Shown piece by piece: positions 1 through 5,397 of a DNA stretch of 5,397 bases (position 1 is the first letter of the stretch; each line of letters opens with the position of its first letter). Below the pieces are notes generated by a model that was not told the DNA's origin, made no database searches, and worked only from the letters and a program-made list of their open reading frames with translations. Made by a program: the position numbers and the translations under genes. Source of the DNA: Solobacterium sp. (GTDB lineage Bacteria; Bacillota_I; Bacilli_A; Erysipelotrichales; Erysipelotrichaceae); contig JAFOLE010000049.1 of the NCBI GenBank assembly GCA_017419465.1, positions 1-5,397 on the forward strand, in the 5' to 3' direction.

Positions 1-1
1 A

Positions 2-298
2 TATATCAATACCCGCAGTAATCCCGCGTGGGAAAAGAACACGGAAATCACGGATTACGACATGCTGATTGAAGCCATCGGAGGGTATCTCGAATATGAT
101 TCCGACGGTGTCCGCCATCTCTACACGCCGACGGCAATCTTCATCAAGGATGGGGAAGTGACCGGATTCCATGAAGGCACCGTTCCGGATCACAACGCGC
201 GCAACCGTCTGATGACACCGGAAGAACGGGAAGAACTGCTGAATACCTATCGCGGGATGTTCGCACAGCTTCAGAGTGATTCCGCCGCAAAACAGTAA
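2..298 (+). CDS. Thioredoxin-fold protein, C-terminal part (5' end outside window)
   Basis: The frame is open from the left edge, so this is the last 98 residues of a longer protein; the first internal Met (position 62) is not the real start. The visible part resembles the C-terminal half of a thioredoxin fold. It has a helix (about residues 19-30), then the TPT segment at 42-44 with the expected cis-proline at 43, a beta hairpin IFIKDGEVTGFHEGT (46-60), and a final helix rich in Glu and Arg (72-90). This pattern is typical of thioredoxin-like proteins of Gram-positive bacteria, including bacteriocin-transport accessory (PedC-like) and surface thiol-disulfide proteins. The CxxC active site, and any signal peptide or lipobox, would lie upstream of the window, so redox activity and location cannot be judged. 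It ends with TAA just before a bidirectional terminator. The fold is fairly sure; the exact role is unknown. Confidence 0.72.
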   Translation, partial: YINTRSNPAWEKNTEITDYDMLIEAIGGYLEYDSDGVRHLYTPTAIFIKDGEVTGFHEGTVPDHNARNRLMTPEEREELLNTYRGMFAQLQSDSAAKQ

Positions 299-306
299 GT
301 ACATCA

Positions 307-328
307 AAAAAGGCCGTACGGCCTTTTT
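307..328. terminator. Bidirectional Rho-independent terminator
   Basis: This is a perfect 22-nt palindrome: the GC core GGCCGTACGGCC (312-323) is flanked by five A on the left and five T on the right. In RNA it gives a 9-bp stem with a GUAC loop, followed by a U tract in either direction. It lies between the convergent thioredoxin-like gene (stop at 298) and the membrane-protein gene (stop at 355), so it probably ends both transcripts. Confidence 0.88.
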
Positions 329-354
329 CGTTAGTTCTTAAAATAATGCGGCAA

Positions 355-1128
355 TTACCGGTAACTGCTTGAATAGATGCTGTCGACGGTAAGCCCGGGC
401 TGACCGGTTGCGATGGATGGTATGAAATCAAATTCGAGATAGAACCGCCGGTTGCTGGGGTAAGAACGAAGTACATGGGAATGATCGTAGTCCCGGTAAT
501 ACTTTTCCTTCTCAGATTCAGAATACAGGATCTTGAAGCCGTCGGTTTCGGCGTCGAATTCCAGATCGATACCGTCGGTTTCAGGATTGATCTGGCCGGT
601 TTTGACAAACTGCTCGTCAAATTCCCTTACGGTATAGATTCCGTTAAAGTACTGACCTTCCGCATCCCAGTCGATATAACCGTCTTCTTTATATGGGTGG
701 GAAGAGGCGCTGTAGATGGTTTCGTCACCATATGCCTCCACAAACTCTTCCCAGGTGCTGCCGTATTTGATGCCGCGTGAGGTTTCGTAATGATCACGAT
801 CACTGTAGACGTTGTAGGAATCAAGATGGAATGAGCGGACATTCTGCGTCGGTTCGTGGTTATCGGAATAGTTCAGTACATATTCTTCAATCGGAAGATA
901 CCCGTCCAGTGTCCGGTGTTCCATAAACAGCGTGGTGCCGTAACGGAGATGCCGTCCGACAGCCAGCGAAACAATGCATGCCAAAACGGCGAGTCCGATC
1001 TGGTACGGCCGGAGCGGCTTCGCTTCCTTTTTCCGGGCTGTCCGTTTCCTTCCATTGTTCTGTCCGGAATCTTCGTCCGATTCAAACGGATTGATATGTT
1101 TTGTTTCCTGCTGTGTCTGTACTGCCAT
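355..1128 (-). CDS. Single-pass membrane protein of unknown function
   Basis: A 257-residue protein that I do not recognise. In order it has a polar, charged N-terminus (1-41) with the basic run GRKRTARKKEAK, one hydrophobic segment (about 42-58, IGLAVLACIVSLAVG), and an acidic, tyrosine-rich outside domain of about 195 residues. The basic stretch before the membrane segment predicts the N-terminus inside and the bulk outside the cell. Residues 119-134 (GIKYGSTWEEFVEAYG) match a pattern common in Firmicutes surface and lipoproteins, where Gly-Ile/Val-x-x-Gly-Ser/Asp-(T/S)-x-x-(E)-(V/F)-x-x-x-YG marks a small alpha/beta repeat; this is a resemblance, not an assignment. The C-terminal part (about 185-257) alternates hydrophobic and polar residues as beta strands do. 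The frame is open to 1416, but that extension would be antisense to the hydrolase gene. The ATG at 1128 is chosen because a TACAAT box sits 6 nt before it. No Shine-Dalgarno sequence is visible. Confidence 0.75.
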   Translation of the reverse strand: MAVQTQQETKHINPFESDEDSGQNNGRKRTARKKEAKPLRPYQIGLAVLACIVSLAVGRHLRYGTTLFMEHRTLDGYLPIEEYVLNYSDNHEPTQNVRSFHLDSYNVYSDRDHYETSRGIKYGSTWEEFVEAYGDETIYSASSHPYKEDGYIDWDAEGQYFNGIYTVREFDEQFVKTGQINPETDGIDLEFDAETDGFKILYSESEKEKYYRDYDHSHVLRSYPSNRRFYLEFDFIPSIATGQPGLTVDSIYSSSYR

Positions 1129-1134
1129 ACCGCT

Positions 1135-1163
1135 ATTGTAAAACAAAGCTGTGCTAAACTGAA
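1135..1163 (-). promoter_or_regulatory. Promoter for the membrane-protein gene, likely leaderless
   Basis: Read on the minus strand, TACAAT (1140-1135; 5 of 6 to consensus) is followed by six bases, AGCGGT, and then the ATG at 1128. With a 17-nt spacer the -35 hexamer is TTCAGT (1163-1158), matching consensus at 3 of 6. Transcription should start at or next to the A of the start codon, which would leave no room for a ribosome binding site. The -35 lies over the -10 of the divergent hydrolase promoter. Confidence 0.5.
1152..1160 (+). promoter_or_regulatory. Extended -10 promoter for the hydrolase gene, likely leaderless
   Basis: TGCTAAACT is an extended -10 element (TGn followed by TAAACT, 1155-1160). 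Seven bases later comes the ATG at 1168, so the predicted transcript start coincides with the start codon. The -35 region (about 1132-1139) has no good hexamer, as is common with extended -10 promoters, and it overlaps the -10 of the divergent membrane-protein gene. No Shine-Dalgarno sequence precedes the ATG. Confidence 0.45.
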
Positions 1164-1167
1164 CCTG

Positions 1168-1806
1168 ATGAATGAAGAACTTTTTCTGGAAAACGGACCG
1201 GATCTCGCGGTAGTTGTCGGTGCACGAAGCACGGAGGGACTTGCCGGATGCGGTCTCAGCATACTGGCATGTCCGGTGGAGGAATCCCGCTGGAACAGGG
1301 ATCTCAGTCCCTGGCCGGCGAAGGCGGTATTCCGCGGCACCCCGGATTTTGAAGGCGGGGCAGATGGCTTTTTTGAATCCCTGCGCCCGCAGATTCTTAC
1401 GGCGAAGGAATCCCATCCGGGGCGTCTGTTTCTGTGCGGCTATTCGCTTGCCGGTCTTTTCTCACTGTATATCTGTACAAAACAGGATCTGTTTGACGGC
1501 TGTGCTTCCGTGTCCGGATCACTCTGGTATCCGGGCTGGACCGACTGGCTGAAGGAACATCCGATTCAGTGTGATGAGGTCTACTTTTCGCTTGGGGATA
1601 AAGAGCCAAAGACAAAGCATCCGCTGATGAAGACCGTCGGAGATAAAACCATGGAATGCCGGGAGCTTGCGGCGAAAACCTGCAGAACGGTATTTGAATG
1701 GAATGACGGCGGTCATTTCTGTGATGAATCGGTCCGCATCGCAAAAGCACTTGACTGGCTGATGCGAAGCGGAGAACACGACAGCACAGCAGATAATAAA
1801 ATATAA
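1168..1806 (+). CDS. Alpha/beta-hydrolase-fold putative esterase
   Basis: A 212-residue serine hydrolase, probably cytoplasmic since no signal peptide is visible. The nucleophile elbow is GYSLAG (91-96), with Ser93 as likely nucleophile. His183 in NDGGHF is the likely catalytic histidine, and Asp144 in SLGDKEPKTK is the best acid candidate. The segment WNRDLSPWPAKAVF (42-55), the SLGDKE...KTK...M..VGD stretch (141-159) and the WN-x-GGHF ending fit a family of short Clostridia/Erysipelotrichia esterase-like proteins in the broad putative-esterase group (COG2819-like). I place it there from memory of the motifs. The substrate is unknown. The frame is open back to 856, but that part is antisense to the membrane-protein gene; the ATG at 1168 is the only start that keeps the two genes divergent with room for promoters. 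The gene ends 41 nt before the PTS permease start with no terminator between, so read-through is likely. Confidence 0.83.
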   Translation: MNEELFLENGPDLAVVVGARSTEGLAGCGLSILACPVEESRWNRDLSPWPAKAVFRGTPDFEGGADGFFESLRPQILTAKESHPGRLFLCGYSLAGLFSLYICTKQDLFDGCASVSGSLWYPGWTDWLKEHPIQCDEVYFSLGDKEPKTKHPLMKTVGDKTMECRELAAKTCRTVFEWNDGGHFCDESVRIAKALDWLMRSGEHDSTADNKI

Positions 1807-1807
1807 T
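1802..1807 (+). promoter_or_regulatory. -10 box upstream of the PTS permease
   Basis: A perfect TATAAT overlaps the stop codon of the hydrolase gene. The predicted transcript start is near 1814, giving a leader of about 34 nt to the ATG at 1848. The hexamer at -35 (about 1779-1784, CGACAG) is poor and there is no TGn extension, so the promoter may be weak or need an activator. Confidence 0.4.
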
Positions 1808-1816
1808 TGATTCAGT

Positions 1817-1838
1817 AATGCATGTTTATCAGTGCATT
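1817..1838. repeat. Short inverted repeat at the PTS transcript start (possible operator or hairpin)
   Basis: AATGCA (1817-1822) and TGCATT (1833-1838) are perfect inverted arms around a 10-nt AT-rich spacer. The repeat begins right after the predicted transcript start and ends at the base before the GAGG ribosome binding site. This is where a repressor operator, or a hairpin affecting ribosome access, would sit. There is no T run, so it is not a terminator. The six-base arms are short enough to occur by chance. Confidence 0.3.
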
Positions 1839-1842
1839 GAGG
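1839..1842 (+). promoter_or_regulatory. Ribosome binding site deciding the PTS permease start
   Basis: GAGG lies five bases before the ATG at 1848. The in-frame ATG at 1818 has no such site and would fall within a few bases of the predicted transcript start. The downstream ATG is therefore preferred, removing ten residues (including a cysteine) from the longest possible reading. Confidence 0.6.
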
Positions 1843-1847
1843 TGGTT

Positions 1848-3194
1848 ATGAGCGGTAATGAATTATTTGAACTTCTGAACAGCAGCGGCGGAATTGAATC
1901 CGTCATGAAAACACCGGCAGGAATCCTGATTCACCGCCGGAGTGAAGAAGCGGTGACAGTTCCCGAAGATGCGCGGATCGTGCGTGCTGTATCGGAAGGG
2001 AAGGAACTGGAACTGATCCTTTCTTCCGGAACGGAAGAGCTGTACCAGGAACTGACAGCCCGTCTGAACGAAAAGCAGCCGCTGAATCTCCGCAGGGTTC
2101 TGAATAAAATCATGGATGCACTGTCCGGCTCGCTGGTTCCGCTTCTGCCGATGTTGATGGCGGCCGCGATGTTCAAAACACTGGCTTCGGTGCTTGGCCC
2201 GAACATGTTAAAGGTACTGGCGGAAGACAGTGACCTGTATACGCTGCTCTCTTTTGTCGGGGATGCCGGATTCTATTTCTTTCCGATTGCGGTCGGCTAT
2301 ACCAGCTCCAGGGTTTTCGGAACCACTCCGATCCTCGGCATGTTTCTCGGCGGCATTCTGATTCATCCGGTATTTGTCTCGATCGCAGAATCGGGCGCAC
2401 CGTTTTCGGTTTACGGCATTCCGGCCCGCCCGCTGAACTATTCCGCAACCATTCTTCCGATCATATTGTCCAACTGGGTGATGTCCTATATTGAAAAGGC
2501 GATGAACCGGATCATACCTGAGGCATTGCGCGCCGTCTTTGCGCCGTTTCTGACCATCGCAGTCATTCTTCCGATTGCATTACTCGTCCTGGCACCGGCC
2601 GGCTCCATCATCGGTGAGGCATTATGCAATCTTCTGATTACCCTTGGAAACAAGGGCGGAATCGTGACGGTTCTGACGATCGCGGTGCTTGCGGCACTCT
2701 GGGAGTTCATTATCATGGGCGGTCTGCACTGGCTGTTCATTTCTTCCATCTTCGTTGTGCTGGCGCAGAACGGTGTGGAAACCATTATTACGCCGCAGTG
2801 CGCTGCCTCCGCATTTGCGGTGGGCGGAATGGCATTCGGTGCCTTCCTGCGTCTGAAAAACAAATCGGAACGTTCTGCCGCAATCAGCACGGTCATTGCG
2901 CAGATGGTCGGCGGTGTTACCGAACCGGCGCTCTACGGAGTCGGCTTCCGGTACCGCAAACCGTTCATCGGACTTGTGGCGGGAGCGTTTATGGGCGGTC
3001 TCTACGCCGGCATCACGCACATTCAGGCATACAACTTCATTCCGAGTGCCAGCTTCCTCTGCTTTCTGAACTATGTCGGCGGCACTTCCATGAATGTGAT
3101 CAACGGCATCATCTCTGCCGTGATCGGATTTGCGGTCTCCTGCGCCGTGACGTTCTTTGTCGGAGTTGAGCAGACCGAGCCTGCAAAGAAATAA
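1848..3194 (+). CDS. PTS EIIBC-like sugar permease with degenerate EIIB domain
   Basis: A 448-residue protein of the glucose/sucrose/beta-glucoside PTS superfamily, in the cytoplasmic membrane. Residues 5-72 align by eye with an EIIB domain (GG-IESV near 14-19, and a C-terminal GTEELYQEL helix at 61-69). However, the Cys-x-Thr-Arg-Leu-Arg phospho-acceptor stretch reads KTPAGILI (21-28): Thr22 stands where the cysteine should be and the arginines are gone. The first cysteine in the protein is Cys260, in the membrane domain. Residues about 82-440 form EIIC with many hydrophobic helices, the GGLHW motif (291-295) and GVTEPALYGV (356-365), close to the family GITEP signature with Glu359 kept. EIIC motifs look most like the sucrose/beta-glucoside/trehalose branch, but the sugar cannot be told. 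No EIIA domain, glycosidase or antiterminator gene is adjacent. It could work with a separate EIIB, or be a non-phosphorylating permease or sensor. Confidence 0.87.
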   Translation: MSGNELFELLNSSGGIESVMKTPAGILIHRRSEEAVTVPEDARIVRAVSEGKELELILSSGTEELYQELTARLNEKQPLNLRRVLNKIMDALSGSLVPLLPMLMAAAMFKTLASVLGPNMLKVLAEDSDLYTLLSFVGDAGFYFFPIAVGYTSSRVFGTTPILGMFLGGILIHPVFVSIAESGAPFSVYGIPARPLNYSATILPIILSNWVMSYIEKAMNRIIPEALRAVFAPFLTIAVILPIALLVLAPAGSIIGEALCNLLITLGNKGGIVTVLTIAVLAALWEFIIMGGLHWLFISSIFVVLAQNGVETIITPQCAASAFAVGGMAFGAFLRLKNKSERSAAISTVIAQMVGGVTEPALYGVGFRYRKPFIGLVAGAFMGGLYAGITHIQAYNFIPSASFLCFLNYVGGTSMNVINGIISAVIGFAVSCAVTFFVGVEQTEPAKK

Positions 3195-3220
3195 ATCGCT
3201 GAAAACAATCAGGATTTACG

Positions 3221-3243
3221 AGGACAGCGGAAGCTGTCCTTTT
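3221..3243 (+). terminator. Rho-independent terminator after the PTS permease
   Basis: AGGACAGC (3221-3228) and GCTGTCCT (3233-3240) form an 8-bp perfect stem closed by a GGAA tetraloop, followed by a short T run (3240-3243). It starts 26 nt after the PTS stop codon and precedes the NudC promoter. The short T run makes it a moderate terminator. Confidence 0.75.
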
Positions 3244-3268
3244 CCATATGAGTATGCGGAATCTGTTA

Positions 3269-3277
3269 TGCTATGAT
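3269..3277 (+). promoter_or_regulatory. Extended -10 promoter for the NudC-like gene
   Basis: TGCTATGAT combines a TGn extension with TATGAT (3272-3277), 5 of 6 to consensus. The predicted transcript start is near 3284, giving a leader of about 17 nt that still contains the ribosome binding site. No good -35 hexamer is seen at the right spacing. The site lies just past the PTS terminator, so this gene is probably transcribed on its own. Confidence 0.6.
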
Positions 3278-3287
3278 GGTTGCACTC

Positions 3288-3292
3288 GGAGG
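3288..3292 (+). promoter_or_regulatory. Ribosome binding site of the NudC-like gene
   Basis: GGAGG stands eight bases before the ATG at 3301 and decides that start. The alternative in-frame TTG at 3280 has no such site and lies upstream of the predicted transcript start. The site is inside a small inverted repeat (CGGAG at 3287-3291, CTCCG at 3294-3298) that could form at most a 4-bp hairpin, probably too weak to matter. Confidence 0.75.
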
Positions 3293-3300
3293 ACTCCGCC

Positions 3301-4122
3301 ATGATTCAGGACATCGCACCGCATATTCTCCAGAACCAGTACCAGAACATCCGTCCGGCTGAACAGGACCCGGTATTCTGTTTCCGGAATGAATCGATCC
3401 TGCTTCAGACAGAAGGAAATCATATTTCCTTTCCGCTGCTTGAACAGCTGAATGTTAATAAAGAGAAGCTTATCTATCTGTTTTCGCTTGATTCAAAACC
3501 GCTGTTTCTGTGCCTGGAAGAGGCCGGTGCCGACGGCTTTGCCTATGTCAGCTTCAATGAGATCCGAAGGCAGAACCTTCAGCCGGAAGAAACCGTATAT
3601 GCGATATTTACGGCATATCATCTTGCGGTATGGTATACCACCAGCCGGTACTGCGGAAGATGCGGACATGAAACCGTGCATGATGAAAAAGAGCGTGCCA
3701 TGCGCTGCCCTGCATGCGGAAATCTCATTTATCCGCGGATCAATCCTGCCGTTATCGTCGGTGTTCTTAACAAAGACCGGATCCTGATCACACGGTATGC
3801 AAGGGGCTATGGCGGAAACGCACTGATCGCCGGCTTTACGGAAATCGGTGAAACCTTTGAAGAAACTGTTGCGCGGGAAGTGATGGAAGAGGCCGGAATC
3901 AATGTGAAAAACATCCGGTATTACAAGTCACAGCCCTGGGGACCGGCATCCGATATTCTTGCCGGGTATTACTGCGACGTGGATGGGGATGATACCATCA
4001 CGGTGGACTACAATGAACTGCGCACCGCCGAATGGATAAAACGGGAAGATGTGGTGCTTCAAAGCAATGATTACAGCCTGACAAATGAGATGATGAAGAT
4101 GTTCAAAGAGGGAAAGAACTGA
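3301..4122 (+). CDS. nudC: NAD(+)/NADH diphosphatase (NudC family Nudix hydrolase)
   Basis: A 273-residue cytoplasmic Nudix hydrolase of the usual NudC length. The family splits NAD(H) into NMN(H) and AMP and, in E. coli, removes NAD caps from RNA. Domains in order: an N-terminal domain (about 1-112), a zinc ribbon with four cysteines (Cys118, Cys121, Cys136, Cys139 in CGRCG and CPACG), and the Nudix domain from about 145. The Nudix box is complete (178-200): Gly178, Glu184, then Arg192-Glu193 and Glu196-Glu197 for the metal ions. Ten residues further is the NADH-specificity motif, seen here as SQPWGPASD (210-218), where E. coli-type enzymes have SQPWPFPxS. SQPW is kept but the PFP part is replaced, which may alter substrate choice. 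The gene has its own promoter, a strong ribosome binding site and a strong terminator, and converges on addA. The family is clear; in-cell preference for NADH or capped RNA is not. Confidence 0.93.
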   Translation: MIQDIAPHILQNQYQNIRPAEQDPVFCFRNESILLQTEGNHISFPLLEQLNVNKEKLIYLFSLDSKPLFLCLEEAGADGFAYVSFNEIRRQNLQPEETVYAIFTAYHLAVWYTTSRYCGRCGHETVHDEKERAMRCPACGNLIYPRINPAVIVGVLNKDRILITRYARGYGGNALIAGFTEIGETFEETVAREVMEEAGINVKNIRYYKSQPWGPASDILAGYYCDVDGDDTITVDYNELRTAEWIKREDVVLQSNDYSLTNEMMKMFKEGKN

Positions 4123-4147
4123 ATCTCTCACAATTCATGGACAAATG

Positions 4148-4199
4148 AAAAGAACTGCGGCCGATGCAGGATCCTGCATGCGGGCGCAGTTCTTTTTTT
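4148..4199. terminator. Strong terminator with nested palindrome between nudC and addA
   Basis: AAAAGAACTGCG (4148-4159) pairs perfectly with CGCAGTTCTTTT (4185-4196) over 12 bp, and the T run continues to 4199. Inside it, ATGCAGGATCCTGCAT (4164-4179) is a perfect 16-base palindrome, so the hairpin is long and nearly continuous. On the minus strand the stem is followed by four T, so it can also end addA, whose stop codon is 8 nt away. It therefore serves both convergent genes. Confidence 0.88.
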
Positions 4200-4206
4200 G
4201 TGAAGT

Positions 4207-5397
4207 TCAGTCTTCCGGAATTTCGACGGCCGTACGGTTATGGAAACTCCATGCCCATGCATGTATCGGAAGGCCCGGTTTGAGAAGCCGGAGTGCCTGG
4301 CGGTAGATGTTCAGCTGCGGACTGTAATGACGGCGGATCGCCTCCGGTGTCATCGCATCGGTTTTGAAATCGATGAGCATAATCTCATCTGAGCCGAATG
4401 CGACAAAGTCCATCACACCTGTGACCGGCTGTCCGGAGCCAGGGTCCTCCATATAGAACGGAAGTTCTTTCCGGATGTCCATGGTCAGGGCTTTCTGATA
4501 CAGATCCGATCCCGCAAAATTCAGGATGGAATCGATGTCACCCGGCCTCAGCACGGCGGGATCGAAATCCTCCGCAGTCCACATCCGGTTGGGAAGGGCT
4601 GCGATGGTTTCGTGAATCAGTGTTCCGTATCGTGTGCCGCGGGACGCAGATCCCGGATTCAGCGGCGGAAGGGAAGTGAACTCGGCTTCACTCGGCCGCA
4701 TTACGGTCTGTGCAGGCGCGCCTGGAACGGTGCACCGCGGCAGTTCTCTGACGTAGGAAGGCAAAGTCTCGGGAACCGTCCGGAAGTCTTCAGGAGGGAT
4801 ATGTTCCACCCGATACAGGCCGGTTTCTTCTTTGAGCGCGGCGGTAATGTATCCGGTAATGCCCTTGCGGCGGCTGAGTTCGGCAAGTGTCATGACCTTC
4901 CGGTAGGGCTGTTCCGCCTTGGCAAGATCCACGATGAACATGGTCTTTTCTGCCCGGGTCAGTGCGACATACAGCACACGGATATATTCCGCGATGTCCG
5001 CGATGCTCTGACGGTGCTCTGCGGCCATGCGTGCCATGGTGGAACGTCCGGTGCGCCAGGGAAGATCATAATGTTTCAGACTGAACGGAATCTCCGTATC
5101 CGGAATCAGTGCATTCTGGGAGTCCATCAGTTTGTTGGAGGAACTGCTCCAGAGGAAGACGACCGGATACTGAAGACCTTTCGACTGATGGATGGTGGTG
5201 ACCGTCACCACGTCATCATCCTTACTGCGGCAGGTCGCATTGGAGGATTTCTCATCTGCGCCCGCGGTCATCATCCGGATCAGATCGTAGATGGTAAAGC
5301 GCTTCTTTGCGCAGCGTACTGTTTTCTCATACAGGAAATCAAAGTTTGCCTTTCCGGCATCCGTAAGTTTTTCGTAGAAGCCGTGATACAGCGCAAT
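4207..5397 (-). CDS. addA: AddA helicase-nuclease, C-terminal part (5' end outside window)
   Basis: AddA is the helicase and nuclease subunit of AddAB, which processes double-strand DNA ends for RecA loading in Firmicutes. The frame is open to the right edge, giving the last 396 residues of a protein usually about 1,200 long; the Met at 5274 is internal. Counting from the first visible residue: an N-terminal stretch with NFDFLYEK (28-35), helicase motif V as TTIHQSKGLQYPVVF (67-81), motif VI as LYVALTRAEK (142-151), a linker, then the RecB-family nuclease domain. Its metal and catalytic residues all appear present: His262 in GTLIHE, Asp330 in GVMD, Asp343 and Lys345 in DFKTD, and QLNIY (361-365). 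The nuclease therefore looks active. It ends with TGA next to the terminator shared with nudC. AddB, normally upstream in the same operon, would lie beyond the window. RecB is unlikely given the Gram-positive context and the short C-terminal tail. Confidence 0.93.
   Translation of the reverse strand: MALYHGFYEKLTDAGKANFDFLYEKTVRCAKKRFTIYDLIRMMTAGADEKSSNATCRSKDDDVVTVTTIHQSKGLQYPVVFLWSSSSNKLMDSQNALIPDTEIPFSLKHYDLPWRTGRSTMARMAAEHRQSIADIAEYIRVLYVALTRAEKTMFIVDLAKAEQPYRKVMTLAELSRRKGITGYITAALKEETGLYRVEHIPPEDFRTVPETLPSYVRELPRCTVPGAPAQTVMRPSEAEFTSLPPLNPGSASRGTRYGTLIHETIAALPNRMWTAEDFDPAVLRPGDIDSILNFAGSDLYQKALTMDIRKELPFYMEDPGSGQPVTGVMDFVAFGSDEIMLIDFKTDAMTPEAIRRHYSPQLNIYRQALRLLKPGLPIHAWAWSFHNRTAVEIPED

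Noticed and set aside
856..1167. An open 104-residue N-terminal extension of the hydrolase
   Set aside because: It lies antisense to the membrane-protein gene, contains no Shine-Dalgarno-supported start and does not resemble the hydrolase family, which starts close to the ATG at 1168.
1129..1416. An open 96-residue N-terminal extension of the membrane protein on the minus strand
   Set aside because: It is antisense to the hydrolase coding sequence with its conserved WNRDLSPWP region. The sequence is of low-quality Arg-rich type and the ATG at 1128 has a promoter next to it.
1818..1847. An upstream ATG for the PTS permease, adding ten residues with one cysteine
   Set aside because: It has no ribosome binding site and lies about at the predicted transcript start. 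The extra cysteine is not in the EIIB active-site position, so it would not restore phosphorylation.
2624..3169. A 181-codon open frame on the plus strand inside the PTS gene, and overlapping minus-strand frames of 132-136 codons
   Set aside because: They are out-of-frame shadows of the permease: Cys/His/Arg-rich translations with no motif, while the permease frame has clear membrane helices and the GVTEP signature.
4701..4886. A short minus-strand frame inside addA
   Set aside because: It overlaps the AddA linker region in another frame, has no ribosome binding site or motif, and AddA is clearly the real frame.
1..5397. CRISPR arrays, insertion sequences, tRNA or rRNA genes, toxin-antitoxin or phage-defence cassettes
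   Set aside because: No repeated spacer pattern, transposase, terminal inverted repeats, RNA-gene-like stretch or defence motif was seen. AddA is a housekeeping recombination enzyme and is not evidence of a defence island.

Overview
The window looks like chromosomal DNA from a low-to-mid GC Gram-positive bacterium (Bacillota/Firmicutes). The reasons are an AddA-type helicase-nuclease instead of RecB, a PTS sugar permease of the sucrose/beta-glucoside superfamily, Firmicutes-style extended -10 promoters (TGnTAnnnT) and GGAGG ribosome binding sites. Base composition is near 50% GC by eye. That would fit an anaerobic gut Erysipelotrichia- or Clostridia-like organism, but this placement is an inference and is weak.

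Layout from left to right. (1) The C-terminal end of a thioredoxin-fold protein (+), cut by the window edge. (2) A palindromic bidirectional terminator. (3) A convergent gene (-) for a 257-residue single-pass membrane protein of unknown function. (4) A 39-bp divergent intergenic region in which each gene has a -10 box 6-7 nt from its start codon, so both mRNAs may be leaderless and the two promoters overlap. (5) A serine alpha/beta hydrolase (+). (6) A PTS EIIBC-like permease (+), 41 nt further on, preceded by a TATAAT box and a small inverted repeat next to its ribosome binding site. (7) A terminator. (8) A NudC-type NAD(H) diphosphatase with a zinc ribbon (+), under its own extended -10 promoter. 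(9) A strong terminator with a nested palindrome. (10) The C-terminal third of AddA (-), including helicase motifs V and VI and an intact RecB-family nuclease domain, running off the right edge.

The genes do not form an obvious pathway. Most appear to be separate transcription units bounded by hairpin terminators. The exception is hydrolase plus PTS permease, which could be partly co-transcribed because no terminator is seen between them. AddA is a housekeeping recombination/repair gene and NudC is NAD or capped-RNA metabolism. I do not see a convincing new multi-gene system here.

The points most worth a second look are the EIIB domain of the PTS permease, which has lost its phospho-acceptor cysteine, and the overlapping, apparently leaderless divergent promoters. 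The unknown membrane protein and a variant NADH-specificity motif in NudC follow behind.
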